NCBI GenBank assembly: GCA_964019425.1
Contig: OZ025790.1
Coordinates: forward strand, 1,426,001 to 1,490,000
Length of the DNA: 64,000 nucleotides
Reading direction: 5' to 3'
Origin: Flectonema sp. DT1601
Taxonomy: Eukaryota > Euglenozoa > Diplonemea > Diplonemida > Diplonemidae
Shown here: piece by piece, positions 1-10,815 of the stretch
Layout of the letters: each line of letters opens with the position of its first letter
Position numbering within the stretch: position 1 is the first letter of the stretch
Notes under the pieces: generated by a model
The model's input: only the letters and a program-made list of their open reading frames with translations
Databases searched by the model: none
Told to the model about the DNA's origin: nothing
Position numbers and translations under genes: made by a program

Positions 1-710
1 ATATTTTAATTTAGCCCTCAAAAGTATAACTACATTTGGTACCTTTTTTAAATTAAGAAGGTTAAACGCGATGAGTAGGACAGAGGTTTGGAAAAAATAT
101 TTATATTAATTGATGTCACGTAGTCTCCTGCTGCTGTACTTGGACAAGGTGGAAAGTTATCTCTTGATGTAGTATGCCCCCCCCACTGTGCTGAAACTAA
201 TAAAATAATCCTCTACGGGATTACGTTCATCTTCCTATCGCAGTATTGTAGACCTCTTTGAGTAGTCTACCAATACTACGGGTGGTCTGATGGACTTGCT
301 AACTAGTTATTTATTAATTTTGTAATGACTTCTCTAAAATGTCAACCGAAAAACGGAATGTGACTTCTGCTTGTTTTGATTGGCATCTTGTCACACTCAT
401 ATAGTCTTTCCTCCGGGTTTCGGTGGCGTCTTTTTTTTTTTTTTTTTTTTGCACTTAACAAGTATTGTAAGAACGAAAAAAGAATGTTGGGCAGCACACG
501 TAAACCTCCTTTAGCTTTATCAGTTTAAAGTCGGTTCACGAGGTGCACAAGCAACAGATCCCTCCTCAATCCATACCACCCCCAAAAAAAAGAAAAAAAA
601 AAAAACGATCGCTGTATTTTATTGTCTTAATCTTGTACCCCCCCATATTTGGTATTTTTTTTCCCCATCGGATGTGATGTGTGTTAATTATTATTTTTGT
701 TCCTTCCCTC
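1..710. other. AT-rich spacer with fragments of dispersed repeats
   Basis: No convincing gene is visible. The stretch AAACGCGATGAGTAGGACAG near 67 recurs near 7099, and GATGGACTTGCTAACT near 290 recurs near 7030, in the opposite order, so pieces of a dispersed repeat family are present. Long T and A homopolymers (428-450, 583-604) are typical of all spacers in this window. Confidence 0.6.
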
Positions 711-853
711 AGCATCTTCGACAGCACGTATGGGACTTTAGCAACTGTTCTCTCTTTTCATTGTAACTAAGTTTGGCCGAACCCTATATTCCGGTTTAAG
801 TTACTTTATATTTCATCGCGATATCAAATAGATTATAATGTCTCCCCCCGCAG
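711..853 (+). promoter_or_regulatory. Repeated 5' module ending in a likely trans-splice acceptor
   Basis: This stretch contains the 11-mer TTGGCCGAACC (773-783) followed by an AT-rich part and a C-rich tract that ends in CAG at 851-853, 25 bases before the start codon of the giant surface protein. Related modules lie at 28424-28600 and 36224-36304. The C-rich tract plus CAG fits a spliced-leader acceptor, and the shared upstream part could be a promoter or leader element. Role is inferred from position and recurrence only. Confidence 0.45.
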
Positions 854-877
854 TTAAATTCCCCCCCTCAATGCTCA

Positions 878-3800
878 ATGCACAGATCTGTTTGGATTGT
901 ATTGCTGAGTCTATTCACGGATCGAGTACTTAGTCAGACGTGTCTAATTGCAACAGGTGCGTCTCTGTCATCTGCTAACGGGAAATATATTTACAACGAC
1001 GCTGAGGGATATTGGCAGCTTCAGAATTCTTATTTCTATCTACTCCGCGACAAGAAGAAGTGGTACGTCTATTATGGTAATAAGAAATATTACAAATACG
1101 ACGATGACGGTGGAGATGATAAGAAGAAGAGTTGTTCTACTACAGATCCAGAACAGATAGCAGAGTGTTGCAATCAGGGGAAAAAAGAAAAGAAGTTGGG
1201 GGGCGAGAATTGTCCGGCTTTCGAAGACTGTCCTCAACCAACTGCAGTTCCAACGGCAATCCCAACGGCGGTGCCGACAGCAATTCCAACAGCGATTCCA
1301 ACGGCAATCCCAACGGCGATTCCAACAGCGATCCCAACAGCGATTCCGACAGCGGTGCCGACAGCGATTCCAACAGCAATCCCAACAGCGATTCCAACGG
1401 CGATCCCAACGGCGGTGCCGACAGCAATTCCAACAGCGATTCCAACTGCAATTCCAACGGCAATCCCAACGGCGATCCCAACAGCGATCCCAACAGCAAT
1501 TCCGACAGCGGTGCCGACAGCGATTCCAACAGCAATCCCAACAGCGATCCCAACTGCAATTCCAACGGCAATCCCAACAGCGATTCCGACAGCGGTGCCG
1601 ACAGCAATCCCAACAGCGGTGCCGACAGCGATTCCAACAGCAATTCCAACAGCGATTCCAACTGCAATTCCAACGGCAATCCCAACGGCGATCCCAACAG
1701 CGATCCCAACAGCAATTCCGACAGCGGTGCCGACAGCGATTCCAACAGCAATCCCAACAGTGATTCCAACAGCGATCCCAACTGCAATTCCAACGGCAAT
1801 CCCAACGGCGATCCCAACAGCGATCCCAACAGCAATTCCGACAGCGGTGCCGACAGCGATTCCAACAGCAATCCCAACAGCGATTCCAACAGCGATCCCA
1901 ACTGCAATTCCAACGGCAATCCCAACAGCGATTCCGACAGCGGTGCCGACAGCAATCCCAACAGCGGTGCCGACAGCGATTCCAACAGCAATTCCAACAG
2001 CGATTCCAACTGCAATTCCAACGGCAATCCCAACGGCGATCCCAACAGCGATCCCAACAGCAATTCCGACAGCGGTGCCGACAGCGATTCCAACAGCAAT
2101 CCCAACAGCGATTCCAACAGCGATCCCAACTGCAATTCCAACGGCAATCCCAACGGCGATCCCAACAGCGATCCCAACAGCAATTCCGACAGCGGTGCCG
2201 ACAGCGATTCCAACAGCAATCCCAACAGCGATTCCAACAGCGATCCCAACTGCAATTCCAACGGCAATCCCAACGGCGATCCCAACAGCGATCCCAACAG
2301 CAATTCCGACAGCGGTGCCGACAGCGATTCCAACAGCAATCCCAACAGCGATTCCAACAGCGATCCCAACTGCAATTCCAACGGCAATCCCAACGGCGAT
2401 CCCAACAGCGATCCCAACAGCAATTCCGACAGCGGTGCCGACAGCGATTCCAACAGCAATCCCAACAGCGATCCCAACTGCAATTCCAACGGCAATCCCA
2501 ACAGCGATTCCGACAGCGGTGCCGACAGCAATCCCAACAGCGGTGCCGACAGCGATTCCAACTGCAATTCCAACGGCAATCCCAACAGCGATTCCGACAG
2601 CGGTGCCGACAGCAATTCCGACAGCGGTGCCGACAGCGATTCCAACTGCAATTCCAACGGCAATTCCAACGGCGGTGCCGACAGCGATTCCAACAGCGAT
2701 CCCAACTGCAATTCCAACGGCGATTCCAACTGCGATTCCAACGGGGGTGCCGACAGCAATTCCGACGGCGATCCCAACAGCGATCCCAACTGCAATCCCA
2801 ACGGCGGTGCCGACAGCAATTCCGACGGCGATCCCAACTGCAATCCCAACGGCAATTCCAACGGCGGTGCCGACAGCGATCCCAACAGCGATTCCAACGG
2901 CGATTCCAACAGCAATCCCAACAGCGATTCCGACAGCGGTGCCGACAGCAATTCCAACTGTAATTCCAACGGCAATTCCAACGGCGGTGCCGACAGCAAT
3001 TCCGACGGCGGTGCCGACAGCGATTCCAACAGCGATTCCAACTGCAATTCCAACGGCAATTCCAACGGCGATCCCAACTGCAATCCCAACGGCAATTCCA
3101 ACGGCGGTGCCGACAGCGATCCCAACAGCGATTCCAACGGCGATTCCAACAGCAATCCCAACAGCGATTCCGACAGCGGTGCCGACAGCAATTCCAACTG
3201 TAATTCCAACGGCAATTCCAACGGCGGTGCCGACAGCAATTCCGACGGCGGTGCCGACAGCGATTCCAACAGCGATTCCAACTGCAATTCCAACGGCAAT
3301 TCCAACGGCGATCCCAACTGCAATCCCAACGGCAATTCCAACGGCGGTGCCGACAGCGATCCCAACAGCGATTCCAACGGCGATTCCAACAGCAATCCCA
3401 ACAGCGATTCCGACAGCGGTGCCGACAGCAATTCCAACTGTAATTCCAACGGCAATTCCAACGGCGGTGCCGACAGCAATTCCGACGGCGGTGCCGACAG
3501 CGATTCCAACAGCGATTCCAACTGCAATTCCAACGGCAATTCCAACGGCGATCCCAACTGCAATCCCAACGGCAATTCCAACGGCGGTGCCGACAGCGAT
3601 TCCAACGGCGATTCCAACAGCAATCCCAACAGCGATTCCGACAGCGGTGCCGACAGCAATTCCAACTGTAATTCCAACGGCAATTCCAACGGCGGTGCCG
3701 ACAGCAATTCCGACGGCGGTGCCGACAGCGATTCCAACAGCGATTCCAACTGCAATTCCAACGGCAATTCCAACGGCGATCCCAACTGCAATCCCAACGG

Positions 3801-5569
3801 CGGTGCCGACAGCAATTCCGACGGCGGTGCCGACAGCGATTCCAACAGCGATTCCAACTGCAATTCCAACGGCAATTCCAACGGCGATCCCAACTGCAAT
3901 CCCAACGGCAATTCCAACGGCGGTGCCGACAGCGATCCCAACAGCGATTCCAACAGCAATCCCAACGGCGATTCCAACGGCAATTCCAACGGCGGTGTCG
4001 ACAGCAATTCCGACGGCGATCCCAACGGCAATTCCAACGGCGGTGCCGACAGCAATTCCGACGGCGATCCCAACTGCGATTCCAACGGCGGTGTCGACAG
4101 CAATTCCGACGGCGATCCCAACTGCAATCCCAACGGCGATTCCGACGGCGATTCCAACGGCAATTCCAACGGCGGTGCCGACAGCAACTCCGACGGCGAT
4201 TCCAACGGCGATCCAGACAGCAATTCCAACAGCGCCGACAGGGATCCCAACGGCGACCCCAACGGCAATCCCAACAGCAATCCCAACGGCGATTCCAACT
4301 GCGATTCCAACGGCGGTGTCGACAGCAATTCCGACGGCGATCCCAACTGCAATCCCAACGGCGATTCCGACGGCAATTCCAACGGCGGTGCCGACAGCAA
4401 CTACGACGGCGATTCCAACGGCGATCCAGACAGCAATTCCAACAGCGGTGCCGACAGGGATCCCAACGGCAATCCCAACGGCGATTCCAACTGCGATTCC
4501 AACGGCGATCCCGGCTTCTGTGCCAACGGCAATTCCTACTGAGATCCCAACGACAATCCCGACAGCGATTCCAACAACTGCTGTGCCAACTGCAATTCTA
4601 ACGACGACTCCAACGGCAATCCCAACCGCTGCTCCAATTACTGCAACCCCAACAGCCATTCCGACTACAGTCCCGTCAGTGATTCAAAGCGCAGTACCGA
4701 AAGCGAACCCGTCACAAGTTCCAACGGCCATTCCGACAGAGAATCCAGCTGTTGTTTCAACTACTGCAATACCGACTGATGACGTGTCTACAACAACAAC
4801 AACAACAACGTTACCGTCAGTAATACCGACAAGAGGAGGAGAACCACTTTGTAGTAGCAGTATTGGATTGAAAATCTCAATGAATGAGAAAGATCGGAGT
4901 GATGAAAACATATTAATCACATCATGTGAGGAGGAGGTGTCTAGAATGAATATACAACCAGCCCTTTCTATAAAGTGTTGTGAGATGAAGTCTGGTGATG
5001 CGATTGTCTTCTTTGACCCTTTGGAAGCCAGTTGTGAAGTACTTCGTGAGAGTCTTTCTGTTGATGATCCGAAACAGTTTTTGGGTGAAGCTGTTGTATC
5101 GACGGAGTTCATTCTGAGTTGTGACAAAGAAACCAGAGCTGGAGCGAGCACATTCGAAAACAATGCAAGCGGAGATTGGATTGTATTAATATTTTGTATC
5201 GTTGGAGGGATCTTGGTCACATTTCTGATTGCAATAGCAACGTGGAAGGGACGACTAAAACGACGAAATCGACGTTCATCAGTCAACACAATGCCTCCTC
5301 CATGTCCACTTGTTCCTCAAGGTGGAAAGTTATGTGGAGCTCCTGACGATGTAGTCATCACAGTGAATGAACCTTTCAGATCAACACAATTGATAACTCC
5401 AGCTGATGATAACTTGTTTTTGTTACCAAGTCATCGTACTGATGGTGTTGACCATCTCTCACCAACATTCTCATCTGACTTGGTATTCTCTGATGTCGAA
5501 GTTGATGAGATTTCAGTTGCAATAACTTCACCGAATGCTGAAGTTATCTCTCCTCAAGCTTGGAGTTAG
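878..5569 (+). CDS. Giant surface protein with PTAI/PTAV stalk and C-terminal membrane anchor
   Basis: The 1563-residue protein begins with a typical signal peptide (about residues 1-20, ending near LSQ). A short Tyr/Lys-rich globular stretch (about 21-110, with YYGNKKYYKYDDD) follows. Residues about 120-1280 are almost entirely the tetrapeptide PTAI or PTAV, degenerating towards the end. A Cys-containing domain (about 1300-1430), one transmembrane helix (about 1433-1458) and a basic-start cytoplasmic tail of about 105 residues complete it. The layout is that of a type I surface protein holding a small head away from the membrane on a long Pro/Thr-rich, probably O-glycosylated stalk. The ATG at 878 is used because it yields the signal peptide; the ATG at 871 is out of frame. 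No enzymatic domain is recognised. Function is unknown; adhesion or coat roles are guesses. Confidence 0.85.
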   Translation: MHRSVWIVLLSLFTDRVLSQTCLIATGASLSSANGKYIYNDAEGYWQLQNSYFYLLRDKKKWYVYYGNKKYYKYDDDGGDDKKKSCSTTDPEQIAECCNQGKKEKKLGGENCPAFEDCPQPTAVPTAIPTAVPTAIPTAIPTAIPTAIPTAIPTAIPTAVPTAIPTAIPTAIPTAIPTAVPTAIPTAIPTAIPTAIPTAIPTAIPTAIPTAVPTAIPTAIPTAIPTAIPTAIPTAIPTAVPTAIPTAVPTAIPTAIPTAIPTAIPTAIPTAIPTAIPTAIPTAVPTAIPTAIPTVIPTAIPTAIPTAIPTAIPTAIPTAIPTAVPTAIPTAIPTAIPTAIPTAIPTAIPTAIPTAVPTAIPTAVPTAIPTAIPTAIPTAIPTAIPTAIPTAIPTAIPTAVPTAIPTAIPTAIPTAIPTAIPTAIPTAIPTAIPTAIPTAVPTAIPTAIPTAIPTAIPTAIPTAIPTAIPTAIPTAIPTAVPTAIPTAIPTAIPTAIPTAIPTAIPTAIPTAIPTAIPTAVPTAIPTAIPTAIPTAIPTAIPTAIPTAVPTAIPTAVPTAIPTAIPTAIPTAIPTAVPTAIPTAVPTAIPTAIPTAIPTAVPTAIPTAIPTAIPTAIPTAIPTGVPTAIPTAIPTAIPTAIPTAVPTAIPTAIPTAIPTAIPTAVPTAIPTAIPTAIPTAIPTAIPTAVPTAIPTVIPTAIPTAVPTAIPTAVPTAIPTAIPTAIPTAIPTAIPTAIPTAIPTAVPTAIPTAIPTAIPTAIPTAIPTAVPTAIPTVIPTAIPTAVPTAIPTAVPTAIPTAIPTAIPTAIPTAIPTAIPTAIPTAVPTAIPTAIPTAIPTAIPTAIPTAVPTAIPTVIPTAIPTAVPTAIPTAVPTAIPTAIPTAIPTAIPTAIPTAIPTAIPTAVPTAIPTAIPTAIPTAIPTAVPTAIPTVIPTAIPTAVPTAIPTAVPTAIPTAIPTAIPTAIPTAIPTAIPTAVPTAIPTAVPTAIPTAIPTAIPTAIPTAIPTAIPTAIPTAVPTAIPTAIPTAIPTAIPTAIPTAVSTAIPTAIPTAIPTAVPTAIPTAIPTAIPTAVSTAIPTAIPTAIPTAIPTAIPTAIPTAVPTATPTAIPTAIQTAIPTAPTGIPTATPTAIPTAIPTAIPTAIPTAVSTAIPTAIPTAIPTAIPTAIPTAVPTATTTAIPTAIQTAIPTAVPTGIPTAIPTAIPTAIPTAIPASVPTAIPTEIPTTIPTAIPTTAVPTAILTTTPTAIPTAAPITATPTAIPTTVPSVIQSAVPKANPSQVPTAIPTENPAVVSTTAIPTDDVSTTTTTTTLPSVIPTRGGEPLCSSSIGLKISMNEKDRSDENILITSCEEEVSRMNIQPALSIKCCEMKSGDAIVFFDPLEASCEVLRESLSVDDPKQFLGEAVVSTEFILSCDKETRAGASTFENNASGDWIVLIFCIVGGILVTFLIAIATWKGRLKRRNRRSSVNTMPPPCPLVPQGGKLCGAPDDVVITVNEPFRSTQLITPADDNLFLLPSHRTDGVDHLSPTFSSDLVFSDVEVDEISVAITSPNAEVISPQAWS
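2041..2480 (+). repeat. 120-bp higher-order repeat inside the PTAI array
   Basis: The 60-base blocks starting at 2041, 2161, 2281 and 2401 are identical, as are those at 2101, 2221 and 2341. Ten 12-base units have therefore been amplified as a block about 3.6 times without change, which points to recent unequal exchange or replication slippage. Confidence 0.93.
2881..3828 (+). repeat. 240-bp higher-order repeat, three identical copies plus a fourth one unit short
   Basis: The segments 2881-3120, 3121-3360 and 3361-3600 are identical over all 240 bases. The next segment, 3601-3828, is the same block lacking one 12-base unit near its start. Twenty basic units have thus been copied as one block, a second level of hierarchy beyond the 120-bp one. 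Confidence 0.93.
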
Positions 5570-5837
5570 TTTAGTAGTAACGTTTACCACTGATAGCCTT
5601 TTGTTGTTAATGTCGGTGGTGGTTGTTTTTTTTTTTTTGTTTGTTGTCAAGTCTCTTTTATTTTTTAACTGATTGTTTTGCGGAGTCTTGTGTAGTTCTT
5701 GAAATAGAATTCTTATTACAAAAATATTTTGTATCGATTTCTTTTTTTTTTTTTCTCTTCTTCTGGTTTGGCTGTGTTCACAGGTAGCAATTCCTGTTTC
5801 TGTGTTTCTTTTTTTTTCTTCTTTATTTGCACTGGCA

Positions 5838-5965
5838 GGTCGGAGAAAGAAGCTGTTGTTGAGATTAAAAACGAGGCCAATCTTTATTTATTGTGTTGTG
5901 AGTTCCGTACTACTGTCTGCGGTCACCAACAATATAATAGGCTGTTTTCTGAATGGTTTCTGACG
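5838..5965 (+). repeat. Dispersed 130-bp repeat, diverged copy
   Basis: It starts GGTCGGAGAAAGAAGCTG and ends with AATATAATAGGCTG and CTGAATGG, matching in order the ends of the copies at 6182, 6606, 45850 and 49170. It is the most diverged member. Non-coding; family unknown. Confidence 0.5.
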
Positions 5966-6181
5966 CGTACTTTTCAAGTTTGCGATACCGCGGTCTGAAC
6001 TGTCTGTTTGTAAGAATTCATATTTCCCGAGTCCCTAGTGCTGGGGACAATTATTGGGAGCTTTTTGTTTCTTTTCGTGACGCACGTGATTATTTCACGT
6101 GTAGAAAACCTTTTTTTTTTATTTACTATTTGCATCTCTCCTCCACGTCATGTTTTTTATTTTTCTTATATTTTTTTTCTC

Positions 6182-6598
6182 GTACCGACGAAGTTGGAGA
6201 AGAAACTATTCAGATTAAGAGCCGTTTTATTTATGTATGGTCTTAATGTTATCTATTCTTTTCGTGAGCGTTTCATGTATTTCTGTCTGCGATCAACGTA
6301 ATATAAAGGCTATAATCTGAATGAGGATTTTTTTTTTTTATAATTATTCGTGTTTGTTGCCCAACGGGCGCCCCGATATTATTTATTTTATTTTATTTTT
6401 TTTGTGATAAAAAACTGTTTTTTTTTTTTTTTTTAATTTTTTTTTTTTTTTTTTCCTTCTGATCGACAATTTCGAGAACACAAAATTAGATAACTTTACT
6501 CTCCTCGTCATTTGAACAAAAAGAATAAAAAGATGAGTTTCTCAGATCGCTCATCGGGATCGAAGAACGCCATTTTACTAATATACGCGTTGCTTATT
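6182..6598 (+). repeat. First unit of a tandem duplication carrying the dispersed 130-bp repeat
   Basis: The first part (to about 6330) is the dispersed repeat with core GAGAAGAAACTATTCAGATT and an end AATATAAAGGCT. The second part (about 6464-6598) contains CTTTACTCTCCTCGTCATTT and ends with ATATACGCGTTGCT. Both parts recur in the same order at 6606-6942. Confidence 0.7.
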
Positions 6599-6605
6599 CT
6601 TTTTG

Positions 6606-6942
6606 CACCGACGAAGTCTGAGAAGAAACTATTCAGATTAAGAGCTGTTTATTTATGGTCAAATTTTATCTATTTGCGCCAGTAATACTGTCTGGCTGAG
6701 ATCCAACAAAATATAAAGCTTATCTGAATGGTTTCTTTTCATTCAAATGCGTGATATTATTATCTTTTCTTTCAGTTCAACCGGACCCTCTGCCGTCATC
6801 TGGATCGACAATGTCGTGAACGCAAATGAAATTACTTTACTCTCCTCGCCATTTGAACAAAAAGAATAAAAAGATGAGCTTCTCAGATCGCTCATCGAGG
6901 TAGGTATCGAAGAACGCCATTTCACTAATATACGCGTTGCTT
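6606..6942 (+). repeat. Second unit of the tandem duplication
   Basis: It repeats the preceding unit: dispersed repeat core at about 6606-6735, then the block with CTTTACTCTCCTCGCCATTT and GATCGCTCATCG, ending ATATACGCGTTGCT. The two units differ mainly in T-run length. Confidence 0.7.
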
Positions 6943-7979
6943 TTTTTTTTTTTTTTTTTTTTGTTGACTTTATGTAGTACCAACGAGAATAGAGTGAACT
7001 CCTTTTGCATTATTGGAGACTCTCTGAGAGCTGATGGACTTGCTAACTAACTAATCATATTATAACTAAACCTGATAATTATTACTAACTAATTATTTGC
7101 AAACGCGATGAGTAGGACAGGCCTGACACCGCAGTGTCCCCCTTGCTTTCTTCGCTGAAGAGGGCTGGGTAAGGGGAATGGTCCAAAGAAAGATTATTTT
7201 TAATCTTAGCCTGAAACCAACTTGTTTGTTGTCCTACGAAATTTTGCTTTTTTTGTGATAATTATTAATACTAACTAACTAAATTATTTTTTTTGTTTTG
7301 ATGTCCTACACGAATGTTTTAGTGTAAGATTAAAGCTTTTTGAAAACTACGAATTACTCGGTTTTTTTTTTTCTTCTTTCATTGTCACTAACTAACATTG
7401 TATTGACTAGTTCTGATTGGACTAGTTCTGATTATCATCAAATTGAAGAGGTCGGAGACCTGCTGTTGCTGTTGTTGTTCTAAAAAAGGTTCGTTGGATT
7501 CAAAGTGTTGTTGAGTAGCACTTGAATTAAACCGTTCTTTTATCACGATTTGCATCACCACTCGCTTTTTGTTTTTTTTTCGACATCCTTATGCGTCTGT
7601 CGCAATTTTTTTTTCTCTCTTTTTTATTCCTCTCTGGGGAGTCTCCCCATGACAATAAATGTCACTTATTAAAGAAAAGAAAAAGAAAAAGAAGAGTTAT
7701 TCATTTAATTATTTTTTCTTCTTTTTTTTTTTTTTTCTGTTTCCCTACACTGCTAAGGCATGTAGTTACCTTCTTTTTGTGAGTTACTATTTCTTGCTGC
7801 CCAACATAACTTTTTTTTTTATTTCACGTTGTCTTCAAACTTTGCTGCGTTAAGAGGATTCTAATTTGTGATGAAAATGGTTTAAGTTTGCTTAGAGAAT
7901 TCATCACCGCTGCTTGTTGAAAACAATGATGGTTTACCGTTTTTTTTTTTTTTTCGTTGCACAAGTTTTCTTAGTACTC

Positions 7980-10574
7980 AGTATTTAGCTTTCCTTATTA
8001 ATAAGCCACAATAATGACACGAAGATCCTCTGCTTTGTGTTTACACCTCACTGTTATCACTTTCCTGTTGTAGAAGTGAGACAATGAGGTCGACAGCAAT
8101 ACGAGAGTAGTACGAGAGGATTCCCTGTTCACTCGCCGTTACTGGGAGAATCGCTGTTGCTTTCTTTTCCTGTGCTGAGTGATATGCTTAAGTTCAGCAC
8201 GTAGATCTTCAACAGCTGGTTCTAGTCCCAGGTATGGTTGTCCTATCGGATAGTGCCGTGATGCTACCACTGGATATGTCGAGAGCCCGCTACTGGATAG
8301 TGTCATGGGTGTAATACTTAATAGTTAACTTACGTGTTTTAAAACTAAATCAGCTTTCCTTTTAAATAAGTCACAATGATGTCGTTCTCAGTACGACACA
8401 AAGATGCTCAAATCGAAGTCTGCTTTGTGTTCATTATTTTTTTTTGTTTTGATTTACTTTTCTTATACCCACTTCACTGTAATCACTTTCCTGGTCTGGA
8501 GGCGTCCTCAGTACGACACAAAACATTCAATGAAGAGGTTAAGTCTACTGTTTGTGAGGGCAGTTATTGACCTTTACTTTAAGGTTAGAGTTTTCTTTTC
8601 TTTTAGCTTCGATTTTTGTCTTTCCCTCTTGTCGGGGGTCTGTTGGTTAGAATTATAATATTACTTTCCAACACACTTCGTATCTTGTGGATTGCTTTGA
8701 GGGGATACCCTGGGCAGGATACTTGCATACCTTTTAGGGATGTTAATTTATTGTCTTTACTGTCGGATATTAATTACGAGAAGAGTAGTGGACTACGACG
8801 GTATCTGATCATCTTCGATCCCCAAACTCTTTACGGAGTTCGTCTTTTCTACGATATAAGAATTTCACCTCTAACGTCGTCAAGGTCGTCGCTGGCACGA
8901 GTGTCAGTTTTGGAGCCTTACCTTAAATTATTCTTTCCTAAAGAATGACCGAGAGAATCGATTTTATTATTCCACGCTATCATGCAAGACGAACTCCTAT
9001 TAATCCTGTTGGGGTACGATGGTGAGAGAGCTTTGATTTTTTTTTTCTTTTTTTTTTTTCTTGTTCTCTTTGAGGACACTATTAGAAGGGGCTCTGTCGG
9101 AATAGTAATTTTATTTTCCTGCTGATTGTGTCCCTTTCTACTTTTATAAAGTTAGCTGTGGAGTGTTCTGACACTGTCTGCTTACGTCTGTGAGAGTTAA
9201 CGTGAGCTTCTTTCGTTTCTTACTAAGCTTTCCATCACTTCCTGTCCAACACATCTTCTCTGAAGGATTGGTCTTTCTGTCACTTTGCTCTGGCGTATCG
9301 CCTTTAGCGGTACCACGGGTATTATTATTATTTTTTCTTTTAAATCTTGTCTAATTTATTCTTTACTATTTCTGTTGGTTAAAGAATGTGTTTTTTTTTC
9401 AAAAAAAAAAAAAAAAAAAAAAATGCTATTACTTTACTATAATTATGTTTTTTTTTCTTCTTTTTCTTCCTCTCTTTGCACATCATCGTGGATTTGGATA
9501 AAATCTCTCCCCCTTTTTTTGATACAAAAGAGGTGTAAACCTATCACAGACCGCCTTATCTCTTTGTTGGGTTTTTTGAGATTGCACAAATCCAATTTTT
9601 TTATGAACAGCTGAAACCAAAAAACAAAGGGGAAATTTTTTTTTTTTTTAAATTTTTTTCACTTCGAAAGAAAAAAAAAAAAAAAAAAAAGGTTATAAAA
9701 GTTCCATATTTTAGTATTTATTCCCCACGTGGGGTGGTTATCTAATCTGTTATTAAAATAAAAATAAAAAACAACTCTCAAGTAATAAACCGATACGGCG
9801 CAGAAGCAATTCTGCGGTTCTCTCTCTCTCTCTCTCTTTCCCTCTCTTTTTTTCTTTCAAAAAAATAAAAGATCGAATCTCATTTTTTTTTTTTTAAAAC
9901 TTGTCCCATAGCCAGGGGATGAATCAAAAAGCCTTTCACAAGTCACGGTAGCGGAGGAGGTCACATAAAAAAATTTCTGTTCCCAAGCTCTCTTCCTCTC
10001 TCTCATTTTGATAGCGGGGAAAAAATAAAAATGTGTCACTCACTATTATTATTCGATAAAAAAAGAAAAAAAAACGAATGAAAAAGTTTTTTTTTCTTAT
10101 TTCCCTTATGAACAAGTAGGGTACTCTGTCTCTGTAGACAACAAACAACAAATAAAATAAAAATGAGATTTCAATTCTTTTTTTTCCATTTGAAAAAACT
10201 GGGTCTTCTGTCTCTGTGAGTTCCTCCCCTGTTGGCGTACACACTAACTGACCAGTGGTGATATAGAAAGCAAAAAGCAAATTAATTGCTAGCTCGTCCT
10301 GGAGCTCAGATGGAAATATTATCGGTTCTTACGTCAGTTGTGTTAAAATGAAAGGAGCCATTCAATTCAAAAAAAAAAAAAAAAAAAAATCTGAAACAAT
10401 GAAAAAAAACAGATCTGATCGCAACATCATATTTGTTTTTTTTTTTTCACTTTTTTTTTCTTCTTTTTTCAAAAAAAAAAAAGGATGTTTTCAAATTGAA
10501 ATTATTTCATTGATAATCTGAACTGTTATATTGTTGAGGTGGACTTCTTCTCCTTCTTTCTTTTTCATATGATG
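7980..10574. other. Spacer with a diverged internal duplication
   Basis: The stretch around 7980-8070 (CTTTCCTTATTAATAAG, CTGCTTTGTGTTTACACC, ATCACTTTCCTG) recurs in diverged form at 8352-8496, where TCAGTACGACACAAA also appears twice (8389 and 8509). The moderately complex stretch 8580-8950 gives a 110-codon open frame without ATG start or family resemblance, so I do not call it a gene. The rest is T/A runs and a TCTC microsatellite at 9819-9846. Confidence 0.5.
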
Positions 10575-10815
10575 AAGTCAGGCTACTTCACTACTTCACA
10601 CACGAATCAGATACTAGTCGTTAGTATTGGTTATTTATATTATTCACAACAGGAAACAATCAATAAAAGGAGAAAAGGGAGAGGGGAGAGGGAGATGAAC
10701 GCCATTCCATTTAACTACTTCACAAACGAATCAGATAGTAGTAACAGTTATTTATATTATTCACAACAGGAGGTGTTTCTTTGTAAGCAATCGACAAAGG
10801 GGGAGGGGAGGGGAG
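10575..10815 (+). repeat. Duplicated leader upstream of the EGF-like gene
   Basis: A block with CTTCACACACGAATCAGATA, TTATTTATATTATTCACAAC and a purine-rich GAGGGGAGAGGGAGATGAAC (10585-10703) recurs at about 10723-10822. The second copy ends at the real start codon (GGGGAGATGAACACC); the first ends at a matching ATGAAC that is followed by an unrelated reading frame. It looks like a tandem duplication of the 5' leader. Confidence 0.7.

Larger units (their letters stand above)
1237..4700 (+). repeat. 12-bp coding minisatellite (PTAI units)
   Basis: A head-to-tail array of a 12-base unit such as CCAACAGCAATT, almost without indels, encodes the tetrapeptide stalk. Nearly all variation is at codon third positions plus ATT/GTG switches (Ile to Val). 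The unit length is a multiple of three and lacks stops in several frames, so long open frames appear in other frames and on the other strand; these are by-products. Confidence 0.95.
5570..7979. other. Long spacer, mostly homopolymers and dispersed repeats
   Basis: No open frame here has coding character; the short ones are poly-Phe or poly-Lys translations of T or A runs. The recognisable content is several copies of a dispersed repeat of about 130 bp (listed separately) and a tandem duplication of roughly 340-420 bp between 6182 and 6942. Confidence 0.65.

Noticed and set aside
1132-4659. Giant open frames of over 1000 codons in other frames and on the minus strand across the PTAI array
   Set aside because: A 12-base repeat without stops is open in several frames automatically; only the + frame starting at 878 has a signal peptide, a membrane anchor and non-repeat domains.
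8616-8948. 110-codon open frame
   Set aside because: It lacks an ATG start and any recognisable domain, and lies in a repeat-bearing spacer.
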